Below, piece by piece: positions 57,022 through 62,423 of a stretch of 64,000 nt of DNA; within the stretch, counting starts at the first letter, position 1; the number at the start of each line of letters is the position of its first letter. The stretch covers positions 642,463 through 706,462 of the forward strand of contig BMAT01003095.1 of assembly GCA_019649035.1 (NCBI GenBank), given 5' to 3'. The translations under genes and the position numbers were made by a program. This DNA comes from Elysia marginata (lineage: Eukaryota; Mollusca; Gastropoda; Plakobranchidae). The notes under the pieces are model-generated. The model searched no databases. It had not been told where the DNA came from and worked only from the letters and a program-made list of their open reading frames with translations.

Positions 57022-59861
57022 GTCTATATATCTGTCTACATGCCTGACTGTCTATCTATCTATTTACCTATCTATCTACTAATTTATTTATTTCTTTTAG
57101 GTTCTATGTTTTTAAAGTCATGAAATATAGTGCTCGACTTGTATAAGGAGCTTTTATGTACATGATAGCCTTACCGTCATTGAAACAGACGGCGAGAAAC
57201 ACTGTGTCGAGACAAACAAAGGCAGAAATAGGCTATAATATATCTCTCTATCTATCTGTCTGTCTATTGATCTATCTATCGATCTGTTTATCTATATGTC
57301 TGCATCTCAAGATGTCTTCTTTTTATTTATTTGCTTCAGATCTCAATCAAATTCACCAATGAGCCACCTCAGGGTGTAAAAGCTGGACTTAAACGAACGT
57401 ATGCCGGAATCACTCAAGATTTCTTGGACATCTCCAACATGCCACAGTGGAAACCTATGCTCTACGGTGTGGCCTTCCTGCACACTGTGGTCCAAGAAAG
57501 GCGCAAATTCGGCCCTCTAGGCTGGAACATACCCTATGAGTTCAACACATCTGACCTCAACGCCAGCATCCAGTTCGTGCAGAACCACTTGGATGACATG
57601 GACCCCAAGAGGGTATGCTTTGTTCTTTCCAATATTTTTTTAATTGAAATGGAAATCGGTTAGGAAAGAGTGAAGTTTGTTTCAATTGCAGTTTTCGCAC
57701 GAGGGCAGGAAATCGACATCTGCTTATATGATAATTTTCAAAGGTAAAGGTATGGTAATTAAAAATTTCGTTGAATTTTGCATCTGCACCTGTCTGATTT
57801 GATATATAAAAGCAATGCATTCCTATGTTTTTCGTGACTGAACGCATCACTGTTTTGTGTAGTAATACTTTAACTTAATAATGTTTGATAAACGTTTGCA
57901 TATTAGGCCAACTGTTTGTTTTAATAATCATTTTAAATCTATAGGTATTTTTCAAAGAACTAATTTTCATTTTGATCGTCCACTAGTTTTGTTATGAAGT
58001 AAACTTTGACTAAGGTTTATGGTTATAAATCGTGTAAGCTATTTTCTGTATATCTTCTAAATAAATCCAAAATTCCCAGGGTATAACGTCAGAGCAATAG
58101 GTAAAATTTTGAGTCAAACATCGCCAACCTTAAGACAAACACTAATTCTGCAATAGCGATGGTAGATGATTGTACTTACCTACTACTTGTACTATGTATT
58201 ACTTGCAGGGAGTGAACTGGATCTGTGTGCGCTACATGTTTGGTGAGATCCAATATGGCGGTCGTGTGACAGATGACTACGACAAACGCTTACTGAACAC
58301 TTTCTGTCGCATCTGGTTTGGGGAAAACATGTTCCAGCCAAGCTTCGTCTTTTACAAGGGCTACAACATTCCCAAATGCAGCAAGATTAATGAGTTCCAT
58401 GAATACATCAACAACCTACCCTCCAACGACGCACCGGAAGTGTTTGGTCTCCATGCCAACGCTGATATCACGTAAGGCCAAATGTTCTTCATTTCTTTGC
58501 CTTGGTAAACTTATCTATGCACCTTTTCAATACTTTAAAAATGTGTTTGGCAAAACACAATGACGGTCTATTTAATAATTGATATGCATTAGATAAATGT
58601 GTTTAACTCAGTAAATTAAAGTTTTCTTTTTTAAAGTTATTTTCATATTTTAACCTATGTTGAAAATAAAATTGTTCAATAAATTAAAGTAGGTGAAAGG
58701 ATAAATGCATTCTGTTTAAATTTCCTACGCCTAAAAATACATTAATTTTCATTTTGAAATGATAACTTATAACTGTTCTAGCTATTCTTTGTTTTGCCTT
58801 CGACGGAGAGAGGTATCCTGTATTATACTTCTTACAATTATCATTTAAGCGGCAAACAAATAGGTGCACACGAGTCTTTCTCGCAAGGTAAAAACCTTTC
58901 TGGTCTTAACATTTTTCTTTATTCCACAGATACCAAAGTGAAACCGCAAAGGGCATTCTGGACACGATTCTGAACATCCAGCCAAAAGACAGCTCTTCTG
59001 GCGGCGGAGAGACAAGAGAGTCCATGGTCTACAAGTTCTGTGACGATGTGCTCAAGCGCCTCCCCTCCGACTATGATCCTTTTGAGAAGAAAGCTTGTCT
59101 GGCTAAGCTGGGCATCATGGAGCCTCTAGTGATCTTCCTTAGACAGGTGAGAATAAACTGAGAAATGTTATTTTTAGACAGGTTGACTTTAGTGCTCACA
59201 ATACATGTAAAATTGTCACGGGCTCTTTATTCAATCTCATAACATTAGGATAACGAAGGAATATGAAAGATAGTTCAGTTTCTTATTCTTCTGAAGCAAA
59301 AACCATGATGCCTTAACACAAGCTGATAAAATGCATGTGTTTTTCAAACGTACACATAAAAGTCTGAGAAAATGTGTACGATGGATAAAATTTTCCAAAT
59401 ATAAAAACACAAAGAATTGTCTCATTAAGAAACAAAGTCCAAACATCAATGGAGTACTACTTCAAAAATGTAAAACTTCGTCCTTGAACTAAACCTTTCA
59501 AAATAAATCTTTGAAAACAATCTCTAAGAGGTGATGAACCAAGCATACTTTCGGAGTATTGGGAGACAAGGTATTATAACTATCAATGTCTTTTTAAAAA
59601 TCTTGGAAATTGGATTCTTATATTACTTTGTGCTTTGGGTTAGCAAAAGCCTTCCTATTTTTTGTGGAGATTTAGTACATGCATAAAAATTGTACTTTTT
59701 GGTCACAAAGAAATCTTAACTTTAAAGAAATTTCACTCAAAACACTTGAACTTTCATCTTATGGAGCTGTTTATGAATGGCGTAATTGATTTTTATTATA
59801 CATATAACAACATAAAGGCGTCAATGATAATAACAATACATGTAAGAATGATAATATAATA

Positions 59862-59892
<31 letters not shown>

Positions 59893-59957
59893 TGGTGACG
59901 ATGATAACAATACATGTGATATTATGATGATGATGGTGATGATGATGATGATGCTGC

Positions 59958-59998
<41 letters not shown>

Positions 59999-62423
59999 AT
60001 GATAATGATGATGATGATGGGTACATTGACAGTAAAGTCTCCAAATTGATGTAACTTGGGCGTTAACTATAGCTTTAACATGATCCCTACGGATAAATTC
60101 TTGCAACGATTTCTATAAGAATAACGACCGAGAAGTGAAGGTCTACGTTCTTGTTAATCAAAAAGTTGAAGTTATATTTCTAGGCACGACTTGATTCTAA
60201 CACTATTATCCTGCTTCCTTGCCATCATCAGGAGCTTGACCGCATGCAGAATGTGATCACAGCTGTCCGCAACACAGTGGTGGATCTCAAGCTGGCTATT
60301 GACGGCACCATCATTATGAGCGAGACCCTGCGGGACGCTCTAGATTCTATCTACGACGGACGCATCCCCTCTGCTTGGAAAAAGGTGGGTGAAAGTGGAG
60401 GGAAACAGTGAGAAAGAGAGGGAGCAGTTTGGAGAAAAATGTTGTTAGAATATGCGACTTGTGGTTTTTCAATAGATGTTATGCATAGACACCACCTAAT
60501 TTTTTTTTCTGAAACATGACACAAACCATCTGACTGTCCTGTTACTGTAACTTAGATCGTCGCTCTACCGCGCAACAAATGATTATGTATCAGATGTCAC
60601 ACAAAAGCTATAGGGTGGTCTCATACTAACCTGCGTTTTGTTCTTCACGCTCAGATCTCCTGGGACTCCAGCACAATCAGTTTCTGGTTGAATGAACTCC
60701 AGGACAGAAACACACAATTCCGCTCCTGGCTGTTCAATGGAGCTCCCAAATCATTTTGGATGACTGGATTCTTCAACGCACAAGGTTTTCTTACTGCTAT
60801 GAGACAGGCAAGTTTTACACTAGTGACAAGCTTACTACATGAAATATGATGAATCATCCATGAAATTGATTTTAACGACAGTGATACAGTATTTACGACA
60901 GGAATACGGGAAAAATCATCTTGATGAGCTGGAGGCCCGTTTCATTTGTTTTGCTTTTTTATTATTGTTATGTTTTATACAAACTTTTTTTTATTGAACA
61001 TTATTTTAGTTGTATGTACAATGTAGCAATACATGGCCATAATCTCCGCAGACGTTTGCGTTTGATCGATCAATTTGATTTCTTAGTGGAGATATTTTAT
61101 GGTCTATTATGTCAAGAGATAATGATTGCATGCGTATGTACTCGACACAACTGCATGAGTACTACTTCTACTGAGAATTTACCTATTGTCTATTACTTTA
61201 CAGAAAGTGACACGTGCCCACAAGGGCTGGGCTCTGGATACTGTGATTCTGTACAATGAGGTCACCCGCTATGAGGGTTTAGAGGCTGTGCCTCAAGAAC
61301 CTCAAGAAGGAGTCTACGTCCATGGGCTTTTCTTGGATGGCGCAGCTTGGGATAAACGCAACAGCAAGCTTAGCGAATCCAAAGCTAAGGTATAGCTTTT
61401 AATTACTTGATTTCACTTTAACAGAACTTTGATTTTTAGTTACATGTAGAAATCTACCTTTGATGGAAAAAACTCACTCTTTTAGTTGTCTCTATTTATC
61501 TCTCAATTTGCCCCAACTCTCACTGCTTTGGTTCACCTTTAGCCGAGTCAAATGAATTACATGTAGTTATAACACCTGAGATATCGGAAGTCCGTCAACA
61601 AGTTACAAAGCATTGTAAATAATTATCTTGCATCTCTCTCTGTCTGTTGACGTCGCGATCTAGATGTAGACACTTGGCTTTCGGACTGCCAGGTGTTGGG
61701 ATCGAACCCTGCATTCAGCTGATCGGCTTAATGTTTAGATCTCAATAAAGATGATTTACACACATTTCTTCGTCGCACTCAGGCGTTGAATGAGTACTCA
61801 GCTTTGGGTAAAGAAAGGTCTTGTTAGTATTGCTAGAGAGAAACGCTTTTATGCTGCTGCTCTGTGGGTTCAGAACCCTATTTGGTTGTTTATGGCCTGT
61901 TGGGGAACCCATGCAAAGCGCTTAGAGCATTTGATGGATCAGGCGCCAATATAAAAACGCTCTTTATTTTTACTGTGTTGATAGATTGGATAGAATTGAG
62001 GTTAATGATTTTTTGGCAAAAAGTTGTGATTATTTTCAATCAAAATGCAGATCCACGTGTGGCAATCTCGGGTAGGCTCTATGTGAGCTATATGATTAAG
62101 TTATACGGAAATCTAATAACTTATGCTCATTTTATATTCAACTTTCGAAACATTTTCTTTTATTGACCACACTAAGTTCATTACTTCAATCTATCTCTGC
62201 ACTTGAACAGGTCTTGCATGAATCCATGCCCGTCATTCACATAACAGCCATCAACAGCACAGGCATAGCAGAAAACAACCGCTTCTACAAGTGTCCTATC
62301 TACAAGAAACCGCGCCGAACTGACCTCACCTACATAGCTGAAGTGACTCTGAGAACCTCTCAAACGGTGCATCCTGACCACTGGATCTGCCGTGGAGTGG
62401 CCCTTCTCTGCGACATTAAGTAA
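555..62423 (+). CDS. DNAH5/DNAH8: axonemal dynein heavy chain, outer-arm gamma type (DNAH5/DNAH8 co-ortholog), 77 exons, 5' partial
   Basis: This is the ATP-driven motor subunit of the outer dynein arm of cilia and flagella. It walks on the B-tubule and is anchored by its tail on the A-tubule. I joined exons by protein similarity remembered from vertebrate DNAH5/DNAH8 and by splice sites. All 77 exons keep frame and give 4,597 residues plus TAA, close to the roughly 4,600 residues usual for the family. All four active P-loops are present: [24 protein letters not shown] and GVGGSGKQ. The C-terminus, GVALLCDIK, is typical. Roughly 60 N-terminal residues lie upstream of the window. No in-frame stop interrupts the exons, so the gene looks intact. 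Introns not listed separately show only splice signals and simple AT-rich sequence. Whether the lineage has one or two DNAH5/8 genes cannot be told from this window. Confidence 0.97.
643..8306 (+). other. intron 1, 7.7 kb, longest of the gene
   Basis: It starts with gttagt after exon 1 and ends with AAGCAG before exon 2. It is AT-rich and holds only short open frames, a degenerate GATA/GGAT tract at about 3919-4131 and short homopolymer runs. I recognise no nested gene, RNA gene or transposon. A long first intron near the 5' end often holds enhancers, but no element can be named from the sequence. Confidence 0.7.
3919..4131. repeat. degenerate (GATA)n / (GGAT)n tetranucleotide tract
   Basis: About 210 bases of imperfect GATA, GGAT and GACA units in intron 1, with a non-repeat interruption near 4030-4090. 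Three overlapping Ser/Tyr/Ile-rich open frames on the minus strand here are products of the repeat, not genes. Confidence 0.85.
12026..12102. repeat. (GAA)n microsatellite
   Basis: A pure run of about 25 GAA units in intron 8, 365 bases upstream of exon 9. Long GAA tracts can slow transcription in other genes; nothing here shows that effect. Minus-strand Ser- and Phe-only open frames across it are artefacts. Confidence 0.95.
13055..14141 (+). other. intron 10 with (TAC)n microsatellite at 13154-13217
   Basis: Exon 10's frame stays open through the donor into the repeat as a Tyr run to 13387, but the splice to exon 11 ([17 protein letters not shown]) is the family-consistent product. The rest of the 1,087-nt intron is unremarkable. 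Confidence 0.85.
14142..17670 (+). CDS. DNAH5/DNAH8: exons 11-16: N-terminal tail, second part
   Basis: Exons: 14142-14287, 15201-15324, 15792-15929, 16238-16444, 16981-17144, 17517-17670 (residues 491-801). This helical tail region continues DHC_N1. Recognisable stretches are [10 protein letters not shown] (exon 11), [21 protein letters not shown] (exons 11-12 region), [18 protein letters not shown] (exon 13), [17 protein letters not shown] (exon 14) and [19 protein letters not shown] (exon 15). The exon 14 text resembles DNAH8, while neighbouring exons resemble DNAH5, as expected for a gene that predates the vertebrate duplication. Donor and acceptor phases alternate 0, 2, 0, 0, 0, 2, 0 and all are compatible. 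Confidence 0.92.
14288..15200 (+). other. intron 11, nothing recognised
   Basis: 913 nt of AT-rich sequence between the gtaatg donor and the TTCCAG acceptor. No open frame of note, repeat or RNA gene was seen. Confidence 0.7.
18130..20871 (+). CDS. DNAH5/DNAH8: exons 17-20: charged low-complexity hinge between tail and linker
   Basis: Exons: 18130-18301, 18924-19193, 19987-20190, 20636-20871 (residues 802-1095). Exon 17 ends in a run of Glu/Asp. Exon 18 begins with an Ala/Ser/Arg/Lys-rich stretch containing [16 protein letters not shown], followed by a Lys cluster. Exon 20 carries a Ser/Ala/Gly-rich stretch before the conserved [15 protein letters not shown]. The flanking blocks, including [20 protein letters not shown] and [22 protein letters not shown], are clearly conserved with DNAH5. 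Vertebrate DNAH5 also has a charged, poorly conserved insert here, so variability is normal. The acidic-then-basic arrangement and many Ser residues suggest a flexible, possibly phosphorylated segment; that is inference. An additional in-frame alternative exon within these introns cannot be excluded. Confidence 0.88.
19193..19530. repeat. degenerate ~34-bp minisatellite starting on the exon 18 donor
   Basis: Roughly nine to ten diverged units of about 34 bp, each built around GTAC-TT-CAGTAAGATTGTG followed by TTCT-TCATAC. The first unit begins at the exon 18 / intron 18 boundary, so the functional donor GGTACGTT is itself the head of unit 1. Later units repeat both a donor-like GTAC and an acceptor-like ACAG or GCAG. 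Unit divergence shows it is old. Confidence 0.7.
21169..27707 (+). CDS. DNAH5/DNAH8: exons 21-32: linker domain (DHC_N2), the mechanical element
   Basis: Exons: 21169-21370, 21784-22019, 22277-22495, 23492-23623, 23850-24019, 24727-24967, 25397-25596, 25841-25994, 26320-26483, 26648-26855, 27002-27163, 27483-27707 (residues 1096-1866). The linker arches over the AAA ring and its bending makes the power stroke. Strong family matches are [17 protein letters not shown] (exon 25), [19 protein letters not shown] (exon 26), [17 protein letters not shown] (exon 28), [18 protein letters not shown] (exon 29), [16 protein letters not shown] (exon 30), [14 protein letters not shown] and [17 protein letters not shown] (exon 32). 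The exon 29 donor is GG|gttcgt, with its codon completed by exon 30. This is the most conserved part of the tail half and leaves no doubt about the family. Confidence 0.96.
22496..23491 (+). other. intron 23 with a small exon-like island near 22880-22985
   Basis: Most of this 996-nt intron is plain AT-rich sequence. At 22878-22879 an acceptor-like TTTTTTAG precedes an open stretch that ends in TAA at 22983-22985. It encodes LNDVKTY, loosely like IEDVKTF of exon 23. No donor gives a frame-keeping exon, so I do not call it coding. Confidence 0.4.
28412..31900 (+). CDS. DNAH5/DNAH8: exons 33-38: AAA1, main ATPase site
   Basis: Exons: 28412-28584, 29054-29232, 29663-29850, 30077-30271, 30551-30737, 31791-31900 (residues 1867-2210). 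AAA1 hydrolyses ATP to drive stepping. Walker A GPAGTGKT is encoded at 29109-29132, near residue 1943. Walker B CFDEFNR is in exon 35, followed by ITAQ-like sensor text and [15 protein letters not shown] in exon 36. Exon 36 ends with a GC donor (see separate entry); the junction reads [13 protein letters not shown], exactly as in vertebrate DNAH5. Exon 37 has the LSVLRTLGA and [13 protein letters not shown] signatures. All catalytic motifs are intact. Confidence 0.97.
28632..28688. repeat. (TC)n microsatellite
   Basis: About 28 TC units with a few TTTC interruptions at the 3' end, in intron 33, starting 47 bases after the exon 33 donor. Confidence 0.93.
30272..30550 (+). other. GC-AG intron 36
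   Basis: The donor is CAG|gcaagt, not GT, and the acceptor is CCTAG. The boundary is fixed by protein conservation: exon 36 ends EEQLTKQ and exon 37 begins [11 protein letters not shown], contiguous in vertebrate DNAH5/8. No GT nearby keeps the frame and the conserved residues. A G-run lies at 30301-30310. Confidence 0.9.
30738..31790 (+). other. intron 37, nothing recognised
   Basis: 1,053 nt, AT-rich. Exon 37's frame stays open beyond the donor for over 300 nt, but the product has no resemblance to dynein and the splice to exon 38 ([15 protein letters not shown]) matches the family. Confidence 0.7.
32090..32180. repeat. (AAT)n microsatellite
   Basis: Imperfect AAT/GAT tract in intron 38, with less regular AT-rich repeats from about 31996. 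It ends about 85 bases before the AAA2 exon 39. Asn- and Tyr-rich open frames on both strands are artefacts. Confidence 0.92.
32265..34555 (+). CDS. DNAH5/DNAH8: exons 39-42: AAA2
   Basis: Exons: 32265-32511, 33167-33408, 33732-33872, 34306-34555 (residues 2211-2503). AAA2 binds nucleotide and mainly plays a structural and regulatory role. Walker A GPSGAGKT is at 32307-32330. The diagnostic [20 protein letters not shown] and [20 protein letters not shown] stretches span exons 39-40, and NPATVSR-type text ([17 protein letters not shown]) is in exon 40. Exons 41-42 ([30 protein letters not shown]) form the AAA2 lid and lead into AAA3. The AAA2 start lies just downstream of an (AAT)n tract that ends about 85 bases before exon 39. 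Confidence 0.96.
35011..38062 (+). CDS. DNAH5/DNAH8: exons 43-46: AAA3
   Basis: Exons: 35011-35288, 36128-36343, 36915-37145, 37899-38062 (residues 2504-2800). AAA3 is the second important ATPase site; its nucleotide state gates communication between AAA1 and the microtubule-binding tip in studied dyneins. Walker A GEQGTAKT is at 35169-35192 and Walker [10 protein letters not shown] is in exon 44. Exon 45 carries [16 protein letters not shown]. Exon 46 has [19 protein letters not shown] and ends [13 protein letters not shown], with its last codon split in phase 2. That phase is shared by both alternative exons that follow. The intron after exon 43 contains an assembly gap inside a trinucleotide repeat. 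Confidence 0.96.
35731..36095. repeat. compound (CTA)n/(CTG)n repeat with an embedded ~50-bp duplicated unit
   Basis: CTA and CAC/CTG trinucleotides fill the end of intron 43. On the right side of the gap a unit containing ACAATTTATCTGCTGCTG and GGTACTGCCGCTGCTG occurs twice (about 35918-35967 and 35993-36039), separated by pure CTA. The last repeat lies 32 bases before the exon 44 acceptor. Confidence 0.9.
35796..35897. other. assembly gap (102 N) inside the trinucleotide repeat
   Basis: A run of N flanked on both sides by CTA-type repeat. The true length is unknown. It lies in intron 43 and does not touch an exon. Confidence 0.99.
37146..37898 (+). other. intron 45, nothing recognised
   Basis: 753 nt with a short G-run near 37301-37308. 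The acceptor TACGACAG lacks a strong pyrimidine tract, but conservation of [19 protein letters not shown] fixes it. Confidence 0.65.
39325..39447 (+). CDS. DNAH5/DNAH8: alternative exon 47a: AAA3 lid / AAA3-AAA4 junction, version a
   Basis: The exon is 123 nt, enters in phase 2 and leaves in phase 2. With the preceding AG it encodes [17 protein letters not shown] followed by an acidic stretch and ends FYVDFLR. Vertebrate DNAH5 and DNAH8 have one such segment, beginning RF, with WF about nine residues in, and ending YFVDFLR. The acceptor CACCTCTCAG has a pyrimidine tract; the donor AAG|gtagtt is weak. Exon 47b, 1,000 nt downstream, encodes the same segment again with the same length and phases, so I predict that transcripts use one or the other. 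The ending YVDFLR is closer to both human proteins than the 47b ending. Including both would keep frame but would duplicate a lid helix. Confidence 0.88.
40448..40570 (+). CDS. DNAH5/DNAH8: alternative exon 47b: AAA3 lid / AAA3-AAA4 junction, version b
   Basis: The exon is 123 nt, phase 2 at both ends. With the preceding AG it encodes [17 protein letters not shown], then an acidic stretch, and ends FFTDFMR. It aligns without gaps to exon 47a: 15 of 42 residues are identical, including RF, TWFD, the following Arg, and the terminal DF.R. The DMTWFDK block resembles DNAH5 (DVTWFDK). The acceptor GGGTACAG is preceded by a poor pyrimidine tract in unusually GC-rich intron sequence, and the donor GAG|gtggga is weak. 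Both are usual for regulated exons. The reading frame is fully open and the residues conserved in the family are kept, so this is not a decayed copy. Which form is used in which tissue cannot be seen. Confidence 0.88.
40571..41751 (+). other. intron 47b-48, searched for a third alternative exon; none found
   Basis: 1,181 nt, AT-rich, with a C-run at about 40699-40707. I looked for another segment with RF, WF and a terminal DF-R in phase 2 and saw none. Confidence 0.65.
41752..45201 (+). CDS. DNAH5/DNAH8: exons 48-52: AAA4
   Basis: Exons: 41752-41821, 42479-42732, 43303-43456, 43994-44158, 44975-45201 (residues 2841-3131). Exon 48 is only 70 nt and encodes an acidic connector ending MPKIYEP; its TGDEP text resembles DNAH8. 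AAA4 Walker A GVGGSGKQ is at 42647-42670 (exon 49) and Walker [12 protein letters not shown] is in exon 50. Exons 51-52 carry [11 protein letters not shown] and [21 protein letters not shown]4 carries the stalk at its end. At the exon 50/51 junction the family's SSGEVSNLF reads SSGVVSNLF here; the donor gtcagt right after GTG fixes the boundary. Confidence 0.95.
43099..43206. repeat. 27-bp tandem repeat, about 3.6 to 4 copies
   Basis: The unit ACGATTCTGTATACAATCTC plus TTTTGAA is repeated at 43111, 43138 and 43165, with a partial copy before and a shortened copy at 43192. Copies differ by only two or three bases, so the array is young. It lies about 100 bases before exon 50. Confidence 0.93.
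44474..44895 (-). mobile_element. old interspersed repeat fragment, class uncertain
   Basis: It opens with AATAATAATAAT and CTAGCGCC, then CGAAGCTCTTTACA, and further on carries GGGCATTCCAGACTACTGG and CACAAAGGCTCT. I recognise this combination as a recurrent invertebrate dispersed repeat, with the microsatellite end as its 3' end on the minus strand. The AGCGC...AAGC..CTTTACA module is the reverse complement of the one at 61916-61961. I cannot assign a LINE or SINE family. It lies in intron 51 and has no coding potential. Confidence 0.5.
45532..48339 (+). CDS. DNAH5/DNAH8: exons 53-58: stalk coiled coil and microtubule-binding domain
   Basis: Exons: 45532-45650, 45881-46008, 46168-46415, 47033-47108, 47364-47579, 48074-48339 (residues 3131-3482). 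The ascending coiled coil CC1 lies in exons 53-55 (heptad-rich [20 protein letters not shown]). The microtubule-binding tip is built by exons 55-57 ([16 protein letters not shown], then [11 protein letters not shown] and [12 protein letters not shown]). The descending helix CC2 is in exon 58 (Ala/Gln/Glu-rich, ending [16 protein letters not shown]). The segment order and spacing match DNAH5/8 with no extra flap insert. Exon 56 at 76 nt is among the shortest in the gene. Confidence 0.95.
48720..51374 (+). CDS. DNAH5/DNAH8: exons 59-62: AAA5
   Basis: Exons: 48720-48888, 50062-50217, 50787-50924, 51174-51374 (residues 3482-3703). AAA5 does not hydrolyse ATP in dyneins and supports the buttress that pushes on the stalk. 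Landmarks are [13 protein letters not shown] (exon 59), [18 protein letters not shown] and [16 protein letters not shown] (exon 60), [20 protein letters not shown] (exon 61) and [20 protein letters not shown] (exon 62). The intron after exon 59 carries a SINE; exon 59's frame stays open past its donor until 49242, but the join to exon 60 (APTQ|IAEWNL) matches the family and must be the productive form. Confidence 0.95.
49068..49368 (+). mobile_element. tRNA-derived SINE in intron 59
   Basis: The head (about 49070-49140) has a tRNA-like A box (TGGCCTAGCGCTAAGG) and a B box (GGTTCGATCC), with acceptor-stem-like ends GGCTC and GAGTC. A roughly 200-bp body follows, ending GGGACGTTAAA and AACAACCAACC, a tail form I associate with mollusc SINEs. 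The anticodon and T arms are too poor for a working tRNA. No clear target-site duplication was identified. It lies in the same orientation as the gene. Confidence 0.8.
51951..53227 (+). CDS. DNAH5/DNAH8: exons 63-65: AAA5 lid and bridge to AAA6
   Basis: Exons: 51951-52055, 52298-52551, 53037-53227 (residues 3704-3886). Helical region with [13 protein letters not shown] (exon 63), [20 protein letters not shown] and [18 protein letters not shown] (exon 64), and [20 protein letters not shown] (exon 65). The exon 62/63 junction gives TEKA|ELESER where vertebrate proteins have TEKQ; the last codon of exon 62 is GCC before a standard gtaagt donor, so this is a real Gln-to-Ala difference and not a mis-set boundary. 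Exons 64 and 65 agree more closely with DNAH8 than with DNAH5. Confidence 0.93.
53642..57612 (+). CDS. DNAH5/DNAH8: exons 66-71: AAA6 (D6 P-loop-like region)
   Basis: Exons: 53642-53769, 54313-54462, 54851-55022, 55813-55940, 56201-56299, 57340-57612 (residues 3887-4203). AAA6 closes the motor ring and does not bind nucleotide. Family signatures: [20 protein letters not shown] (exon 67, DNAH8-like), [13 protein letters not shown] (exon 68), [17 protein letters not shown] and [13 protein letters not shown] (exons 69), [15 protein letters not shown] (exon 70), [18 protein letters not shown] and [19 protein letters not shown] (exon 71). The exon 67 acceptor, TGTACGTAAG, has a C/A-poor end but is the only one that keeps the frame and conserved start VERNDKQW. 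The intron before exon 71 holds two TATC tracts. Confidence 0.95.
56963..57300. repeat. two (TATC)n tracts, 56963-57079 and 57240-57300
   Basis: Imperfect TATC/TGTC tetranucleotides in intron 70, separated by about 160 bases of ordinary sequence; the second ends 39 bases before exon 71. They are the complement of the GATA tract in intron 1. Confidence 0.9.
58209..62423 (+). CDS. DNAH5/DNAH8: exons 72-77: end of AAA6 and C-terminal domain, stop at 62421-62423
   Basis: Exons: 58209-58471, 58930-59146, 60232-60384, 60655-60807, 61204-61389, 62211-62423 (residues 4204-4597). Landmarks are [19 protein letters not shown] (exon 72), [16 protein letters not shown] (exon 73), [20 protein letters not shown] (exon 74), [17 protein letters not shown] (exon 75), [11 protein letters not shown] and [18 protein letters not shown] (exon 76), and [18 protein letters not shown] with [15 protein letters not shown] at the end (exon 77). 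Exon 75 leaves through a GC donor. The C-terminal domain regulates motor activity. The text matches DNAH8 slightly better than DNAH5 throughout this block. Confidence 0.96.
59862..60019. repeat. compound (GAT)n/(GCT)n microsatellite
   Basis: GAT units with a central block of about ten GCT units (59952-59981) in intron 73. A His/Gln-rich open frame on the minus strand is an artefact of the repeat. Confidence 0.93.
60808..61203 (+). other. GC-AG intron 75
   Basis: The donor is CAG|gcaagt and the acceptor TTTACAG. Exon 75 ends FLTAMRQ and exon 76 starts [12 protein letters not shown], which are adjacent in DNAH5/8. Together with intron 36 it is the second GC donor with the same hexamer. Confidence 0.9.
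61650..61975 (+). mobile_element. decayed SINE-like element in intron 76
   Basis: A promoter-like GGGATCGAACCC at about 61699-61710 follows a tRNA-like stretch, and the 3' part has AAAGCGCTTAGAGC and GGCGCCAATATAAAAACGCT (61915-61961). This 3' module is widespread in invertebrate SINEs and related LINEs. Internal boundaries are blurred and no target-site duplication is evident. Confidence 0.55.

Noticed and set aside
59771-60106. Minus-strand open frame rich in His and Gln
   Set aside because: It is the translation of a GAT/GCT microsatellite inside an intron; no start context or conserved text.
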